Below are positions 1 to 11,522 of a stretch of DNA of 64,000 nucleotides, piece after piece. How positions within the stretch are numbered: position 1 is the stretch's first letter; each line of letters opens with the position of its first letter. Both the position numbers and the translations under genes were made by a program. The notes under the pieces are model-generated. The model was not told where the DNA came from and made no database searches. It worked only from the letters and a program-made list of their open reading frames with translations. Origin of the DNA: Anisus vortex (taxonomy: Eukaryota; Mollusca; Gastropoda; Planorbidae); the NCBI GenBank assembly GCA_949126835.1, contig OX421506.1:26511801-26575800 (forward strand), in the 5' to 3' direction.

Positions 1-47
1 CATTGAATTTTATACTATGTTTTACGAATCACTGGATATTTTAGGTT

Positions 48-137
48 TGCCAAATTTATCGTTTTGCCGAAATTACCGTTGCCGAATTTACCTTTACCAA
101 AATCACCTTGCCGAACATACCGTTGCCGAATTTACAG
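48..137. repeat. Degenerate 15-16 bp tandem repeat
   Basis: About six diverged units around the core TTGCCGAATTTACCG. No coding potential is evident. It directly abuts a SINE tail. Confidence 0.7.
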
Positions 138-142
138 TTGTC

Positions 143-234
143 CTACTGCCGTGGCCACATAAACAGGTAAACTCTGCTTCACCGGCCCCATGGATCAAGT
201 TGGACCGACGGGATACGTTTACTTTTTACTTTAC
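143..234 (+). mobile_element. SINE tail fragment
   Basis: This is the 3' third of the main SINE family (best copy at 27019-27279). It runs from the GCCGTGGCCACA segment through CTGCTTCACCGGCCC to a short ACTTT-type tail. The tRNA head is missing. Confidence 0.75.
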
Positions 235-681
235 AATAACGGGCTGAAGGATACTGTCCAGGGTTGGCACACTATGAAATGTCTGGGGTTTTTTTTGTTG
301 TTTTCTTTAAAGAGAGCTGCAACGATATAATTAGAACTGAAGTTGGGAATTTCAGTGCCATAGTCAGAAACAATTTTAAGATGCAAATGGTTTTGGAAGC
401 TATTTATAGCATTCGTTACATAACCTTTTTATCACCTGGTCAACGTTCCCCCCAAAGTCTGGGGGATGGAAATGGGGGGGGGGGGGCGCCTTTGGAAAGG
501 GCGTCTTTTGAAAGTATTTTTTGTAAAGGATTTTTCGCTCTGGAAATAAGATGTCAGTGTTGGTCAACACACACACACACACATTCACACGTGCACTACA
601 CACACAAACACACACAAAAAAAGCTTTTTTTATGATTTTATGAAAACGAGAAATTTTAGTGCGAAAAAACACTCAATAGTT
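235..681. other. Unassigned, simple repeats
   Basis: No gene or transposon is recognised. It contains a G run near 473-486 and a CA tract near 569-617. Confidence 0.6.
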
Positions 682-862
682 CAGGGGTCGGCAACCTTTT
701 GATAATGGTGTGCCGAATTAGGATTTCTAATTCATTGAGCGTGCCAACTGCCTAGAAGTCAACATACTCTTTTTTTTTTGTAGAAGATATCCTAATAGTC
801 TTTTTTCGAAGTCTTGCGAGTGCCATTAGAAAATGGCTCGGCGTGTCAAGTCTGCAATAGTT
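682..862 (-). mobile_element. hAT-type MITE fragment (CAGGGGTCGGCAACC end)
   Basis: It starts with the terminal repeat CAGGGGTCGGCAACC. The interior matches, in the opposite orientation, the complete 209-bp MITE at 50332-50540, for example at TAGGATTTCTAATTCATT and GTCTTGCG.GTGCCATTA. The other terminus has decayed or been lost near 862, so no target duplication can be checked. Confidence 0.75.
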
Positions 863-2702
863 TATCGGCCGAGCGCTGAGGTCTAACTCCGAATGTGTCG
901 GCTTCAAATGTGTCTACTCAGGGGTCCCTGTCTCGGTTGGCTCTTTTTGTGAGAGTCTTTCTTATGGTCCCTGTCAACGTGTAAGTTTAGAGTGGCCCTT
1001 ATGTCAGAGCACACTGAACGGTACCTTGTGTAAAATTATACTCTGGCTTTCGAGTGTGAAAACTTGGCGATGTAGTCAAATCGTAAATCGTTAGTCCAAT
1101 AATAAGTTGTGGCTACTCTGCCTATGTAAAATACTACGTAGTGGTCCATTTCTATGTAAAACTCTATGGTAATGGTACTATGTCTAAGTAAATTTCTATA
1201 TACCAATCCCTATGCTTAGAACAAATTCGATTGAGTGATCTCTCTATGTCAAATTCTACGAATGGTCGTTCCTCGCTTTGAAATTCTTCGTCATTGGCCA
1301 TTCAATAAAACTATCTAATGGTCCTTTTGAGAAAACTTCCGAATAGGGTTTTGTCTAAGATTTGTGTAGATAGGTCGTGTACAACGGTATTTCCAAATGG
1401 TATTGTCCAGTAGTACAGCGTCTGAAAATATTTTAAAACGAACCACTAAACTAACACATTGAGAAATTCTGATGGCCATTACAGAAGATATGAAATCCAC
1501 CAAAATTTGAAAAAGGCTTAATGTATCCTACTTTTAAAAAAAAAGAACCTAAACTTAAATAAAATTTTCTTTAAATTAATCTTAGAACAAGCGTCCAAAA
1601 GTAAACACACACTTTATATCTTTTGTTTGTTTTACGTTTTTGCAATGGATAAGACATTATCCATCTAATATCCACACACACAGGAACCCACACACGCACG
1701 CCCAAAAGAGAATAGTCCACAATTCTTTTGTGTGTGTCAATAAAGGCATTATCCAGGGAAATATTTTTTTAAAAGGAGGATTCTGGGAAGGACATTCCGG
1801 GTCCCGCAAGCATGAAGATGTTCTAATTCCCAGGAACCTCTAGCGTACCCCCCCCCCCCCCCTCTCCTCCTCCTTCCCTTACCCGATCATCACGTCTCTT
1901 GTCTATGGAATGACACGAAATTAGAGTTTAGCGCCCCCACCTAGGCACCCCCCGACCCTACTACCCCACTCACACGCACGACCTTCTTCCCATCACCCCC
2001 CGAACTCTCAAAAAAAAAAAAACGTCCTTCTGTAAAAAGGAGCATCTGTGTGGACATACAATTCTACTGGTAATGTACGACGTTCAATGATGGGTGGTCT
2101 TATTATATAGTGCTTAAATCTCCATTTAAAAGTTTATTCTGTTCGGGGGAGAAGAAAAAAAGAAAGGTTCAATTACATGAACATTTTCCGATCTCTGAAC
2201 CTTGTGGATTTAAGATTTTTAGCTATAGGTCTTTTCTCCTTAAAAAAAATAAACAAAATGGTTCCACTATGGACCAAAGTAAGCATTCACAGAGAAATCT
2301 GTAGTAAAGTAAATCTTGAACCCATGGGGGCGTCTTCTTTTCAATGGTATCAATTGGTGAATAAGTATTTTGGTCCTAGTAATGGTTTGGGCGGCGCTCT
2401 AGGGATGCTGAGAGAGAGAGAGAGAGTGGGGGAGGGGTGATTCTGTGCAGGGTGATTGAAACAGAGTCCGGCTATGCGTTGTCCAGAACGGCTGATTATA
2501 TATGGAGAGTAAAGAAAAGTAGAAATAGATTTGGACTAATTCTGAAGCTATTCAGATTTGACAAATTGGACCCAGACTATATACCGCAAAATGTAGGTCA
2601 TACACAGGATCGGATCTTTCCTTTTTCTTCTCTATATAAAAAGTACCGGAAATATCCGTTTTTTTATTCATAAGTAAACTAAAGTATTCAATTGAAATAA
2701 GC
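863..2702. other. Unassigned stretch with degenerate ~30-bp repeats
   Basis: Around 1118-1420 there is a weak periodicity of about 30 bp (variants of TCTATGTAAAA..CTA..TGGTC), probably an ancient tandem array. A C run (about 1849-1862) and a short GA tract (2410-2425) are also present. No gene is recognised; the short ORFs have no family resemblance. Confidence 0.5.
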
Positions 2703-2793
2703 ATTCACCAGTTTCCGTGGCCACCCACCCCTACACAACGAATGTCAGGAAACCGTCAGAGCTGAGCTGGACTCGTGGACACCTGTGATTACA
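2703..2793 (-). mobile_element. SINE fragment, diverged
   Basis: Reads as the reverse of the SINE body: CACCAGTTTCCGTGGCCAC, then AATGTCAGG, then GTCAGAGCTGAG and CTGGACTCGTGGACACC. Part of the centre is deleted. Confidence 0.65.
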
Positions 2794-3113
2794 CAGGAGG
2801 CAAAAATTTGTCTACTATAGACGTATACTGAACTTCATGTTTTTTTATTTGCTTTAAATATATTAAAAAAATAGTACGTAATTGTAAACGAAGAACTAAC
2901 CATATAATATTAGTACAATGTTATGATTTTATATAGGTGTTGTCATCTAAACGTTACTCTGTAGATATATAATGTTATAAGTGTTATATACTTGCAACGT
3001 ATTGGTTTGTAACGTTTGACTTTTATATTTAATCTTTTACATTACATTACATTACCATTACATTCTTTTATAAAGAAGATTTTTGCGTCCTACGCACATC
3101 CATTATATAGATA
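2794..3113. other. AT-rich unassigned stretch
   Basis: Nothing is recognised except a short ATTAC repeat near 3030-3062. Confidence 0.6.
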
Positions 3114-3377
3114 ACAAGGTACATTGCTCGGCGTTTCCCGGGTGAAAAAAAACAGGACTCTATAAGGTGCAGATAAAAACTGCACTTAAAAGAAAGCTAT
3201 AAATCTTATAATTAAATTATTATTTTTTTACTGAAGACTTTTAGGAAAGTAATTTAAAATATATATTGTAATTGGCTAAAAAATAGGCAAGTATTTTTAT
3301 TTAACAAAAATCTAAATTGACCGTAGATTTACAATGTCTTTTGTTTTTAAAAAGAGTGTCGAAAAAAAAAGGTACAG

Positions 3378-3446
3378 TCTAACTGGAGAATCGAACCCGG
3401 GTCGCCAGCATAAGGTCCGCTACGTATACCACTGAGCTAGCGAAGA
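3378..3446 (-). ncRNA. tRNA-like head in left foldback arm
   Basis: On the minus strand it reads as a tRNA-like sequence with an A-box-like TAGCTCAGTGGTA segment and a B-box GGGTTCGATTC. It is best explained as the pol III promoter of a SINE-like element rather than a working tRNA gene, because the arms and acceptor stem do not pair well. Confidence 0.55.
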
Positions 3447-3682
3447 CACATGTTCGATGTGAAAAAGTATTAGACAGTATATAGGCCTAAGCCTAAATAG
3501 GTCAGTGACACATTGACCAATGGGGATCCGTATGCGGACAAACACTCTTATCTATATATATAAAAAGACAGTGTTAAGCCCCGCGAGGATCCCCATTGGT
3601 CAATTTGAAAACACGCGTGTCACTGACCTATCTAGGCCTAGCCCAATATACCGTCTAATAATTTTTCACATCCGACATGTGT

Positions 3683-3753
3683 CTTCGATAGCTCAGTGGT
3701 AAACGTAGTGGACTGCTATACGGGCGACCAGGGTTCGATTTTCCAGTTAGACT
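3683..3753 (+). ncRNA. tRNA-like head in right foldback arm
   Basis: This is the partner of the left-arm copy. It carries ATAGCTCAGTGGTAAACGT (A box) and CAGGGTTCGATTTTCCAG (B box). It is diverged from a functional tRNA and probably a SINE promoter. Confidence 0.55.
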
Positions 3754-4002
3754 ATACTTTTTTTTTTCGACAATTAATTTTTCAAACTTTTAAAAACAGA
3801 CGACATTGTAAATCTATAGGCAATATAGATTTTGTTAAATAAAAATATTTGACTATTTTTTTTTACCCTATTACAATATTTATTTACTTTCCTAAAAGTA
3901 TTCAGTAAGTGTAGTTTATAAATTTGTTATCTGCACCCCAGACAGTCCTTTTTTTTTTTCACCCGGGCAACGCCGGGCAATGTAGCTTGTTTTATATATA
4001 TA

Positions 4003-4228
4003 GATTAGATAGATAGATAATTAGATATATAGATAGTTAGATAGACTGATAGGTAGTTAATTAGTTAGAAGACTATATATTTAGATAGATAGATAGATAT
4101 AATAGCTAGATAGATACATACCTATACTATGTACACGGATACATACATATATAGATAGATAGATACATAACTATATACACGGATACATACATATATAGAT
4201 AATTATAGATACATACCTAAATACACGG
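4003..4228. repeat. GATA microsatellite, block 1
   Basis: Imperfect GATA/TAGA repeats with ATACATACATA variants follow directly on the foldback element. A run of T and G-rich filler (about 4229-4350) separates it from block 2. Confidence 0.9.
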
Positions 4229-4353
4229 ATACTTTTTTTTTTTTTTTTTATTTTATTTTTTTTGTTTCTTTTTTTTTTTTTTAGGGGAGGGGGAGGAAGA
4301 AAACTGAAAACCTCATGGCATCAGCAGGCCTACGGGGTTACCTGTGCCCTTCA

Positions 4354-4535
4354 CCCACACGGATACATACATATATAGATAGATATATAGTTAGATAGAT
4401 AGATAATATATAGATGCATAAATAGATACATAGATAGATAGACTGGCAGATAGATGGATAGATAGATAAATAGATAGACATAGGATAGATAGACAGATAG
4501 ATAGATTGATATTTTGATAGATTGATATTTTGATA
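4354..4535. repeat. GATA microsatellite, block 2
   Basis: This continues the GATA array, ending in three copies of GATTGATATTTTGATA-type units. Confidence 0.9.
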
Positions 4536-5724
4536 GATTGATGGATTGGTAGACACATCATGAGTCATTAGAAAACCAAACATGAAGGTCAACCACACGT
4601 TTCAGTTCTCGTCCCCTTATGTCCTCCCCTTGTTGACCTTCTGAGGGTCAACCCAACACAATTGCTCCCTGGGACTATGACATGTTCAGGTGGCAACAGA
4701 CTACACGACTTGGCATCCGCCACAGATTTATGACACTACTGTAAATATGTCAACTTTCGTCAGCAGTCTTCCAGCTTAGTTCAAATATCATATAGTAATT
4801 TAAAAAAAAAAAAAACACACCGTACGTCCCACGGTTGCCAAATGGAATAGATTCCGGGAGTCTATATATAGACCCCCCTTCTCTCATGTGAATTTTACGT
4901 CCACGTTTTAAATAGTTAACTTTCTTTCAAATTGTATGTGAAATATAAAAAGAATACAGGTTGAAAACGTGAATACTTATCTCAGTTCTTAATTACAATT
5001 ATTTTACAAATTGCAAATTGAATATTTATATAGAGCTATTCATAACAAAGTCTTCGAATGCGCTTTACATTTACCATCTGTTATTAAAATAAATCGAAAA
5101 AAACGTGTTTTTAATTTTCTTTTAAAAATGTCTATATTGTCAGCTTGTTTTATTGTGTTCAGAAGTTCATTCCACCACGGGGGTGCTTCTACGCTGTAGG
5201 AAGGAAGAAGCTGCAAATGTTTCTCTTTGTACGTTTTGGCACCTTGAGCTGTAGATGGATTTTATTTGAACGCAGTCCTCTTTTCTTTGATGTGTGTCGC
5301 TCGACCATGGATCTGATGTACTGGGGATATTGACCATGAAGGCTTTTAAAGGGTATATAGTCAAAACCTTGAAGTTATTAAGTGTTTAATAAAATGCCTA
5401 TGCAGATGTGAATTAAAATTGAGCATGGCAGAATTTCCCGAACAGAGTATTGGTGTACCCCCATCTTAATTACGCCCTGGACGGAAGGCTCGTTCGGTTG
5501 TAAAGATACATGTGAGATTGATGTCCGTGAGTTTACCCAGCTATGATTGTACTTGACATAATAAGTTAATGAAAGAGGAAAGCGTCTGGTCATTGTGATT
5601 ACCACAGAATCCCTTTGTACGCCATGTTCACGACAATGCTAGTTTACCATGCCCTATGATCTAGCCTGGTCTGGAAAAGAATCTTGACTTTCTTTTATCC
5701 CAAAAAAACTTTTTCGCATGAGCT
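4536..5724. other. Unassigned stretch
   Basis: No gene or transposon is recognised. Short ORFs on both strands show no domain or motif. Confidence 0.5.
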
Positions 5725-5800
5725 GTTTTTCTTTCCTAATATATTGGCGTTCGTGAATGGAAGGGGTTACCTGAACAAGTCAGAAGAAAAAACGCAATAA
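5725..5800 (+). pseudogene. LINE reverse-transcriptase C-terminus fragment
   Basis: One frame reads IGVREWKGLPEQVRRKNA. This matches the SGIRAWNGLPEQTRKTNN stretch of the LINE end at 19156-19440. A stop lies just upstream, so this is a decayed scrap. Confidence 0.65.
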
Positions 5801-6845
5801 GCGCGTCATTTTTCGAACATCAAAATGCAAGACACCATCTATGACGTCACATGGACCTCCATACGCCAGTGCACATAATATGTTGATCATTTCCCGTCTG
5901 GTCATCACGTGACTACGAATTCCCCCTCTCGACCTCTGTCTCGAGAGATGTAATAATAATTTAAAAAAAAACACGAGTCTGGCCTTTTAAGGAAAAAAAA
6001 GTGGGGCGATGGATGGAGGAGAGGAAAGGTTTCGATGGAGAAAAAAAAAATGGGAGGAAGGGGTTGGCGGTTACAGCAGTGTTTGTACATTTAGGTATCG
6101 CGGGTTATTTAAAATAAAAATACAAAATTCTAAATCAACACCGTAAAACTATTTCCTCCCCCCTCCTCCCCACCCACTCGTGCCTAACAGTCTGACAAAT
6201 TCTCTGGCTGCATTGTATCCATAAAATTGCCAGGATACGGTGAAGTGGCAGTTTAGTGCCGCGGTAAAAAATAACAACGAAAGAAAAAATAACAGACCGA
6301 AAAAAAAAAGAGTAAAATAAAAACCTTAAATAAAAAAACAACGAATACAGCCCAACCTTTCTGACCAGAGTCTTATGTTGACAAAGATAGGTGACTTTCA
6401 CTTACGTGTGTGTGTGTGTGTGGGTGAGTGTGTGTGTGTGGGGGGGGGGTGAGTGCTAGTTTGTTGTTGTTGTTTTCACACAACTATTTTTACTAGCTTT
6501 AAAATGTAATACCTTCGACAATGCTAACGATGTCCGGGTTTAAACCTTAAACTACCGGAACACTGACTGACCAGTGCAACTAGTGCAGTTCTGGAGATAT
6601 AAGTTTTGTCGCCATCTTTATCGTTTTCAAGGTAACGTCAAGGTCAACTTATCCTTAGCATCCGCGCGCGCACATACACAATGGTTTTGTGGCTAAGGCG
6701 GATGGGGGCGCTGCTTTGAGAAAATCACCTGCATATATGTGGAACTGCAAATATCTAGGGTTGGTGTAGAGGTCCTGTGAACGAGTGATGGACTTCCATT
6801 CTCATGGTCTATGTCTCAAAAATGCCGGAACGGAACTATGTTTTT
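5801..6845. other. Unassigned stretch with TG repeat
   Basis: No gene is seen. A TG tract and G run lie at about 6408-6450. Confidence 0.5.
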
Positions 6846-7101
6846 TTGTGGGGCAAGCTTACCGATAATCCTGGGTTCGAATCCCAGCGAAGGCTAACCC
6901 ATTTTCTCGGATCTGGAAGATGTCCCTGGATGTACCGAGCTCTAATGGGTGCCTGACATTATTGGCGAAAGTTAATGCCACTGGGAATTGTGCTGACCAC
7001 ACAATCGTCCTAGTATGCCGTGGGCGAAGAACACTCGTGAACGCTACTTTATTGGCCGCATGGATCACATTTGGTCTGACCGGGGTGATACTCTACTCCT
7101 T
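6846..7101 (+). mobile_element. SINE, nearly full length
   Basis: It contains the end of the tRNA head with B box (GGGTTCGAATCCCAGCG), the GAGCTCTAATGGGTGCCTGAC body, the TTGTGCTGACCACACAATC segment and a diverged tail at GGTCTGACCGG. The first half of the tRNA head is replaced by unrelated sequence. Confidence 0.85.
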
Positions 7102-7740
7102 TTGTCTCTGTGTCTATTACGCTCTGTTTGTACTGGCCACACAATCTCTTTGTATGCTGCTTTTAATACAAACTCACATATATGATCTTCCCTTTCGTCC
7201 ATTTGCCTGCTTCTTCCCACCCTCCCCTTTTTAAACGTAGTGACCAGGAGCCCCCCCCCCCCAACACCCCCTTCCCCAGGCAATCCAATATCCTGGTAAG
7301 TTTGACACATTAAGTTTTCTCTCTCTTTTGGGGTCAGTATACACTGACTATATGGCATGTTGATAAATATGATATGCCACTTCGTAACATACCTCCCCCC
7401 ACCCCTATTACTACCTCCTCATCCCTACATCCCAATGATTCAGTCTGCACTGTTTCTTGCGTTGGGGAGGGGGGGGAGATGGGAGAGAGAACGATGAGGT
7501 GGAGGAAGAGGGGGAGGGGGGACGGGGTGACTCCGTCCAAATGGCTATTCAGAGTTGGCTGGTTGATAGCTCTGCCGCGCCGGTTATCGCAACGCCGACG
7601 ACGACAGGTCAAGCCGTAATCTTCTGCGCCGCCCCAGTACGGGTCAATTCAGGCTTAGGGAATTATACAGTGTGCTGTCCACACGCGCTGGGGTTTATGG
7701 TACGTACTACCGTAACTATCGACAGTCAATAAAATATTAT
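7102..7740. other. Unassigned, G/C-run-rich stretch
   Basis: C and G homopolymer runs and purine-rich segments are present. No gene is recognised. Confidence 0.5.
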
Positions 7741-7965
7741 ATGTGGATTTTATGGAGTTCAGTAGTGGTCAGTGTTTTAGATTCTACGTATTTTGTGTAG
7801 TTCAATAAGGGTCAGTATTTCTAAGTATATGTTCTTTAATGGGGGGGGGGGGGGGGTGCAATAATGGTCAGTGTTCTTTAACATAAAGTATTTTATGGAC
7901 TGTAATTGTTCTCCATACTTCAGAACATAACTATTTTAAGGAGTAATGTTCAGTATTTCAGAACA
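7741..7965. repeat. Degenerate ~40-bp tandem repeat
   Basis: Recurring pieces such as AGTGGTCAGTGTTTTA, AAGGGTCAGTATTTCTA and AATGGTCAGTGTTCTTTA suggest an old tandem array, interrupted by a G run at about 7840-7856. Confidence 0.55.
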
Positions 7966-8120
7966 AGAGTGACTTGTGTTTAAATGAATAGTCTATGCAT
8001 CAAAAAATGATGTGTTTAAACACTAAAAGAACATTTTGACCGAATCTAAAAAAAAGCAACACTTTTTATGTGTGATTTATTTTATTATATACTGCCTCTT
8101 GCTTCTATGTTCTCAAACTA

Positions 8121-8710
8121 TTGTTGAGTGTCTTTGTGAATGCCTATGTGGGTGTCTTTGTGAATGTCTATGTGAGTGTCTTTGTGAATGTCTATGTGAG
8201 TGTCTTTGTGAATGTCTATGTGGGTGTCTTTGTGAATGTCTATGTGAGTGTCTTTGTGAATGTCTATGTGAGTGTCTTTGTGAATGTCTATGTGAGTGTC
8301 TTTGTGAATGTCTATGTGAGTGTCTTTGTGAATGTCTATGTGAGTGTCTTTGTGAATGTCTATGTGAGTGTCTTTGTGAATGTCTATGTGAGTGTCTTTG
8401 TGGGTGTTTTTGCGAGTGTCTTTGCGAGATTCTTTGCGAGTGTATTTGCCAGTGTATTTGCGAGTGTCTTTGCGGGTGTCTTTGCGAGATTCTTTGCGAG
8501 ATTCTTTGTGAGTGTATATGCGAGATTCTTTGTGAGTGTATTTGCCAGTGACTTTGTGAGTGTCTTTGCGAGATTCTTTGCGAGTGTATTTGCCAGTGTA
8601 TTTGCGAGTGTCTTTGCGGGTGTCTTTGTGTGTGTCTTAGCGAGTGTCTTTGCGAGTGTCCTTACACTGTCTTTGCGAGTTTCTATATGACGGTCTATGT
8701 GAGCGTCTAT
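8121..8710. repeat. 24-bp (12-bp) minisatellite
   Basis: The unit GTGTCTTTGTGAATGTCTATGTGA repeats regularly to about 8400, then continues as shorter GTGTCTTTGCGA / GATTCTTTGCGA variants to about 8710. Because the period is a multiple of three, all three forward frames stay open and give artificial Cys-Glu-rich and Val-Phe-rich ORFs. I do not call these genes. Confidence 0.95.
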
Positions 8711-9424
8711 GTGAGGGTGGGGGGGGGGCCCTTGACTGAACATTGACTTGCCCTAATTGGACATCTACGTGTTGACCTACATCCGGGCCTAATGGTTCAC
8801 GAGGCAATTATTTGTTCATGTTTCACCTCCAGCCCGTCCTCTTCCTCCTCTATAATATGAGTTTACACTCTTTATGCTTTTAGTTGATGTGTCAGGGGCG
8901 TCGTATAATAGGCCGCGAAACGGGGGGGGGGGGGGGGGATCGGTAGTTGTGGTTTTTTCTTTTATTGTGCCAGATGCAAAGTTTTAGGTGGAGGTAACCA
9001 TAGAGGGAGAGGGGGATAGGAAGGAGGATAGTGATCGAAGAAGAGACGTTAAGAATGAAAGAGAGTGAGACGGGGATGAGTGCAAATGACAAGAGAGCGG
9101 GAAAGGGAAAAAAAAGATAGACAGGAAAAGGGATAGAGAGAAAGAGAGAGAGAGTGAAATGAGGATAGTAAGAGAAGGAAGGGGAGAAAGAAAGCGGAAA
9201 CTAATGAATGGGAGGTAGAGATGAGGTAGGGAGTGCAGAATAGCGAGAGAGAGAGAGAGGTGAGAAAGGATGACGACGGAAAGACTAGAACGACAGAATG
9301 AGAGAGCTTATGAGCGATAAAAAAGGAGAGGGGCGATAGAGAAAAGTAAACTAGTGATATAGGCCTACCTACCTGTCACCCCAATGGTCCGACACTGCAC
9401 AAATAAGCATTTAAACACAGACCT
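8711..9424. other. Unassigned; G runs and GA-rich tract
   Basis: A G run lies at about 8922-8938, followed by purine-rich (GAGAGA, GGGAGA) sequence to about 9350. No gene is seen. Confidence 0.6.
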
Positions 9425-9566
9425 GCAGCCAACACGGACATGCAGACACAGACATGCAGTCACAGACATACAGACACAGACATGCAGACACAGACATGCA
9501 GACACAGACATGCAGACACACAGACATGCAGACACACAGACATGCAGACACACAGACATGCAGACA
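9425..9566. repeat. CAGACATG-type minisatellite
   Basis: Repeats of ACATGCAGACACAG with 16-18 bp periodicity. ORFs on both strands here are artefacts of the repeat. Confidence 0.9.
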
Positions 9567-10685
9567 GAGAATCTTTATAGTCAGGACCTTGAACGTATAA
9601 TATAAAACACCCCCGCATACACACACATATCCCCAATAACTTCACCGCATCTGACGGTACACCACACAATCTATGCTAATATATTCCATCCACCTTGCAG
9701 TTTAAAAAAACAGAAAAGACGTCTCGGAAAGCATACTCTCGAACCCTCGACAAGAGCTCTTTCTAACAACGCATACAAATCGCCCATGGCAACAGGGCCC
9801 GTAACTTGTACATTTAAACCAAAAAAAAAAATTGGATACAGTTTCGAGAGTTTCGTCTGCTTGACGCAACCCAAAGCAAACGTCTGCTGGCTATTTTTGC
9901 ATTTCTCACTTTAATTAGGTCAAGCTTCAATTACGTTGCAGTTTGAATTGTGTTGCGGGGTTTTAATTTATATTTGAAAAGAAAATTGTCCGAAAATGAT
10001 CTAAAGATACAATATGTTCCTAAGATTATTTCTTTTTATATATTTCTTACAGTATGTAATGTTTGCCTACATCAGTAGTACAGCGGAAAGGTGGATTAGC
10101 TATTAATATATAGGCAAGTATAATAGTCCATTTCTTAGTTTATAGATATATAATAGTATAAATATTATGCACATACATACATTCAAAGTATTAACAAATT
10201 GTATGCTTTAAATTCTTGTTCTAGAAATAATTATCTGTTAAAAAAAAGTCAAATCTGTAACATATAAGACGCTGCCACGCGGGCATGGTTCAGACTGGTC
10301 TAGATACCACCGTAGTGTGCCAGTTTTCCTTGCACCTAAAGCGTAGTGTGCGGGTGGGGAAACAAGGGGTGTGATGGGTCTATGAAAATTGCAGTCTTTT
10401 ATTAATGCAACATTACCAATAAAATAAAAAAAATACATCAATTTTCGTTTTACAGCCTACACGTACACACACACGCACACACACTCCCACAGAAAGCGTC
10501 CTGTGCTTTTTCCATTCTATTAAAGTTGATTTCCACGCATGACTTATCAAATATGCATGTCATCGGCGTCTTCGGAACTGTTTTACAGAAAGGCACGTCT
10601 TTAATAGAAAGAAAAAAACGATACAATATTAGAGGAACGGCTTGATATAAATGAAATATGGTTATTAGAAAGACATGGAAACATG
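9567..10685. other. Unassigned stretch
   Basis: AT-rich sequence with no recognised gene, transposon or array. Confidence 0.5.
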
Positions 10686-10910
10686 ACATGACATGAAGCT
10701 AGAAATACAGAAACAGATTGGGAGTAAATAGATACAAATACCATGAAGCTAGAAATACAGAAACGAGATTGGAAGCAAATAGATACAAATACCATGAAGC
10801 TAGAAATACAGAAACGAGATTGGGAGCTAATAGATACAAGTGCCAAGAAGCTAGAAATACAGAAACGAGATTGGAAGCTGATATATATAAATGACATTAA
10901 GCTAGAAAGA
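10686..10910. repeat. ~56-bp tandem repeat, four units
   Basis: Four units of GAAGCTAGAAATACAGAAAC + GAGATTGGGAGC + ATAGATACAAATACCAT. They differ at a few positions, and the last is more diverged. Confidence 0.9.
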
Positions 10911-11202
10911 AATATTTAGAAACGGATAGTTATATACTGGTATGTTTTAAGATAAAAGAGAATATCATATATCATATCGGGGGCACCTGATTTTCCAAAC
11001 AATTTGGGATCGCCTGAAATCAACATCAAATTCGTCTTGGTTAAAAATGTATACCACCACTAGGTGGTGCCACCATTGTGGTGTGTGCATTGAGTTGAAT
11101 GTAGGCTACAGACCCGGTCACGCTCGTCACCTGGTGTCGAGGTTGGGTCCGAATTGTAATGAAATAAAAAGAACAATTATAACTAGGGCCCTAACCAAGT
11201 AA
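10911..11202. other. Unassigned stretch
   Basis: Nothing is recognised. Confidence 0.5.
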
Positions 11203-11345
11203 ACGGCTGGTCCCGCGGTTAGTTCACCGGACTGTTAACTGACACGTCGCGGGTTCTGTCCCTGCCGCCGACCGATCCCTGCCACCCTGCAGGATTTTCT
11301 ATCTAGAAGGAACGTCTGTAAAATTATAACATAACGATTTCCAAA
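11203..11345 (+). mobile_element. Second tRNA-derived SINE family, copy 1
   Basis: The head reads GGCTGGTCCCGCGGTTAGTT, CACCGGACTGTTAACTG, then CGCGGGTTCTGTCCCTG, followed by CCGACCGATCCCTG and AGAAGGAACGTCTGTAA. The same head recurs at 11857-11932 (nested in a hAT element) and reversed at 24345-24545. This family differs from the main SINE in head and body. Confidence 0.65.
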
Positions 11346-11514
11346 CCAGTAACGAAACCATGTATTGGGATAGACTGTATGCCGAATCCGGGTACGAACC
11401 CGAGTCAGGGCCGGCTCATCCAAATAGGCAACCTAGGCGGCCGTCTAGGGCGCAAAATTTGGAAAGGGGGGGGCATAAATGAGGATTTTTTTTATTTGGG
11501 GATTTAAAAATATA

Positions 11515-11522
11515 AACTAAAT
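11515..11522. repeat. hAT target site duplication (left)
   Basis: AACTAAAT, identical to 12682-12689. Eight bases is the standard hAT duplication length. Confidence 0.9.

Larger units (their letters stand above)
3114..3992. mobile_element. Foldback element with two ~400-bp inverted arms
   Basis: The left arm (about 3114-3535) and right arm (about 3580-3992) are imperfect reverse complements over nearly their full length. The outer ends correspond: AACAAGG/CTACATTG on the left and CAATGTAGCTTGTT on the right, each next to a CCCGG..GCCGGG hairpin-like segment. The inner ends share GGATCC(C)CATTGGTCAA. Each arm contains a tRNA-like segment. The right end is followed immediately by a long GATA microsatellite. 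The arrangement could be two head-to-head copies of one tRNA-derived element or a genuine foldback transposon. No target duplication was found. Confidence 0.8.

Noticed and set aside
3378..3753. True tRNA genes in the foldback arms
   Set aside because: A- and B-box-like segments are present, but stems pair poorly and both copies lie in repeats; a SINE promoter is more likely.
5011..5364. Possible coding segment (62-65 codon ORFs on both strands)
   Set aside because: The translations resemble no family I know and are short; left unassigned.
7334..7732. Overlapping ORFs on both strands near a G/C-rich stretch
   Set aside because: Low-complexity composition and no motif; they overlap one another on opposite strands.
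8036..8690. 171- and 189-codon forward ORFs rich in Cys/Glu/Leu and Val/Phe
   Set aside because: They arise from a 12/24-bp minisatellite whose period keeps every frame open; there is no signal of a real protein.
8121..8710. Possible CRISPR-like spaced repeats in several arrays of the window
   Set aside because: Units are head-to-tail without unique spacers, and the DNA is animal-type; these are minisatellites.
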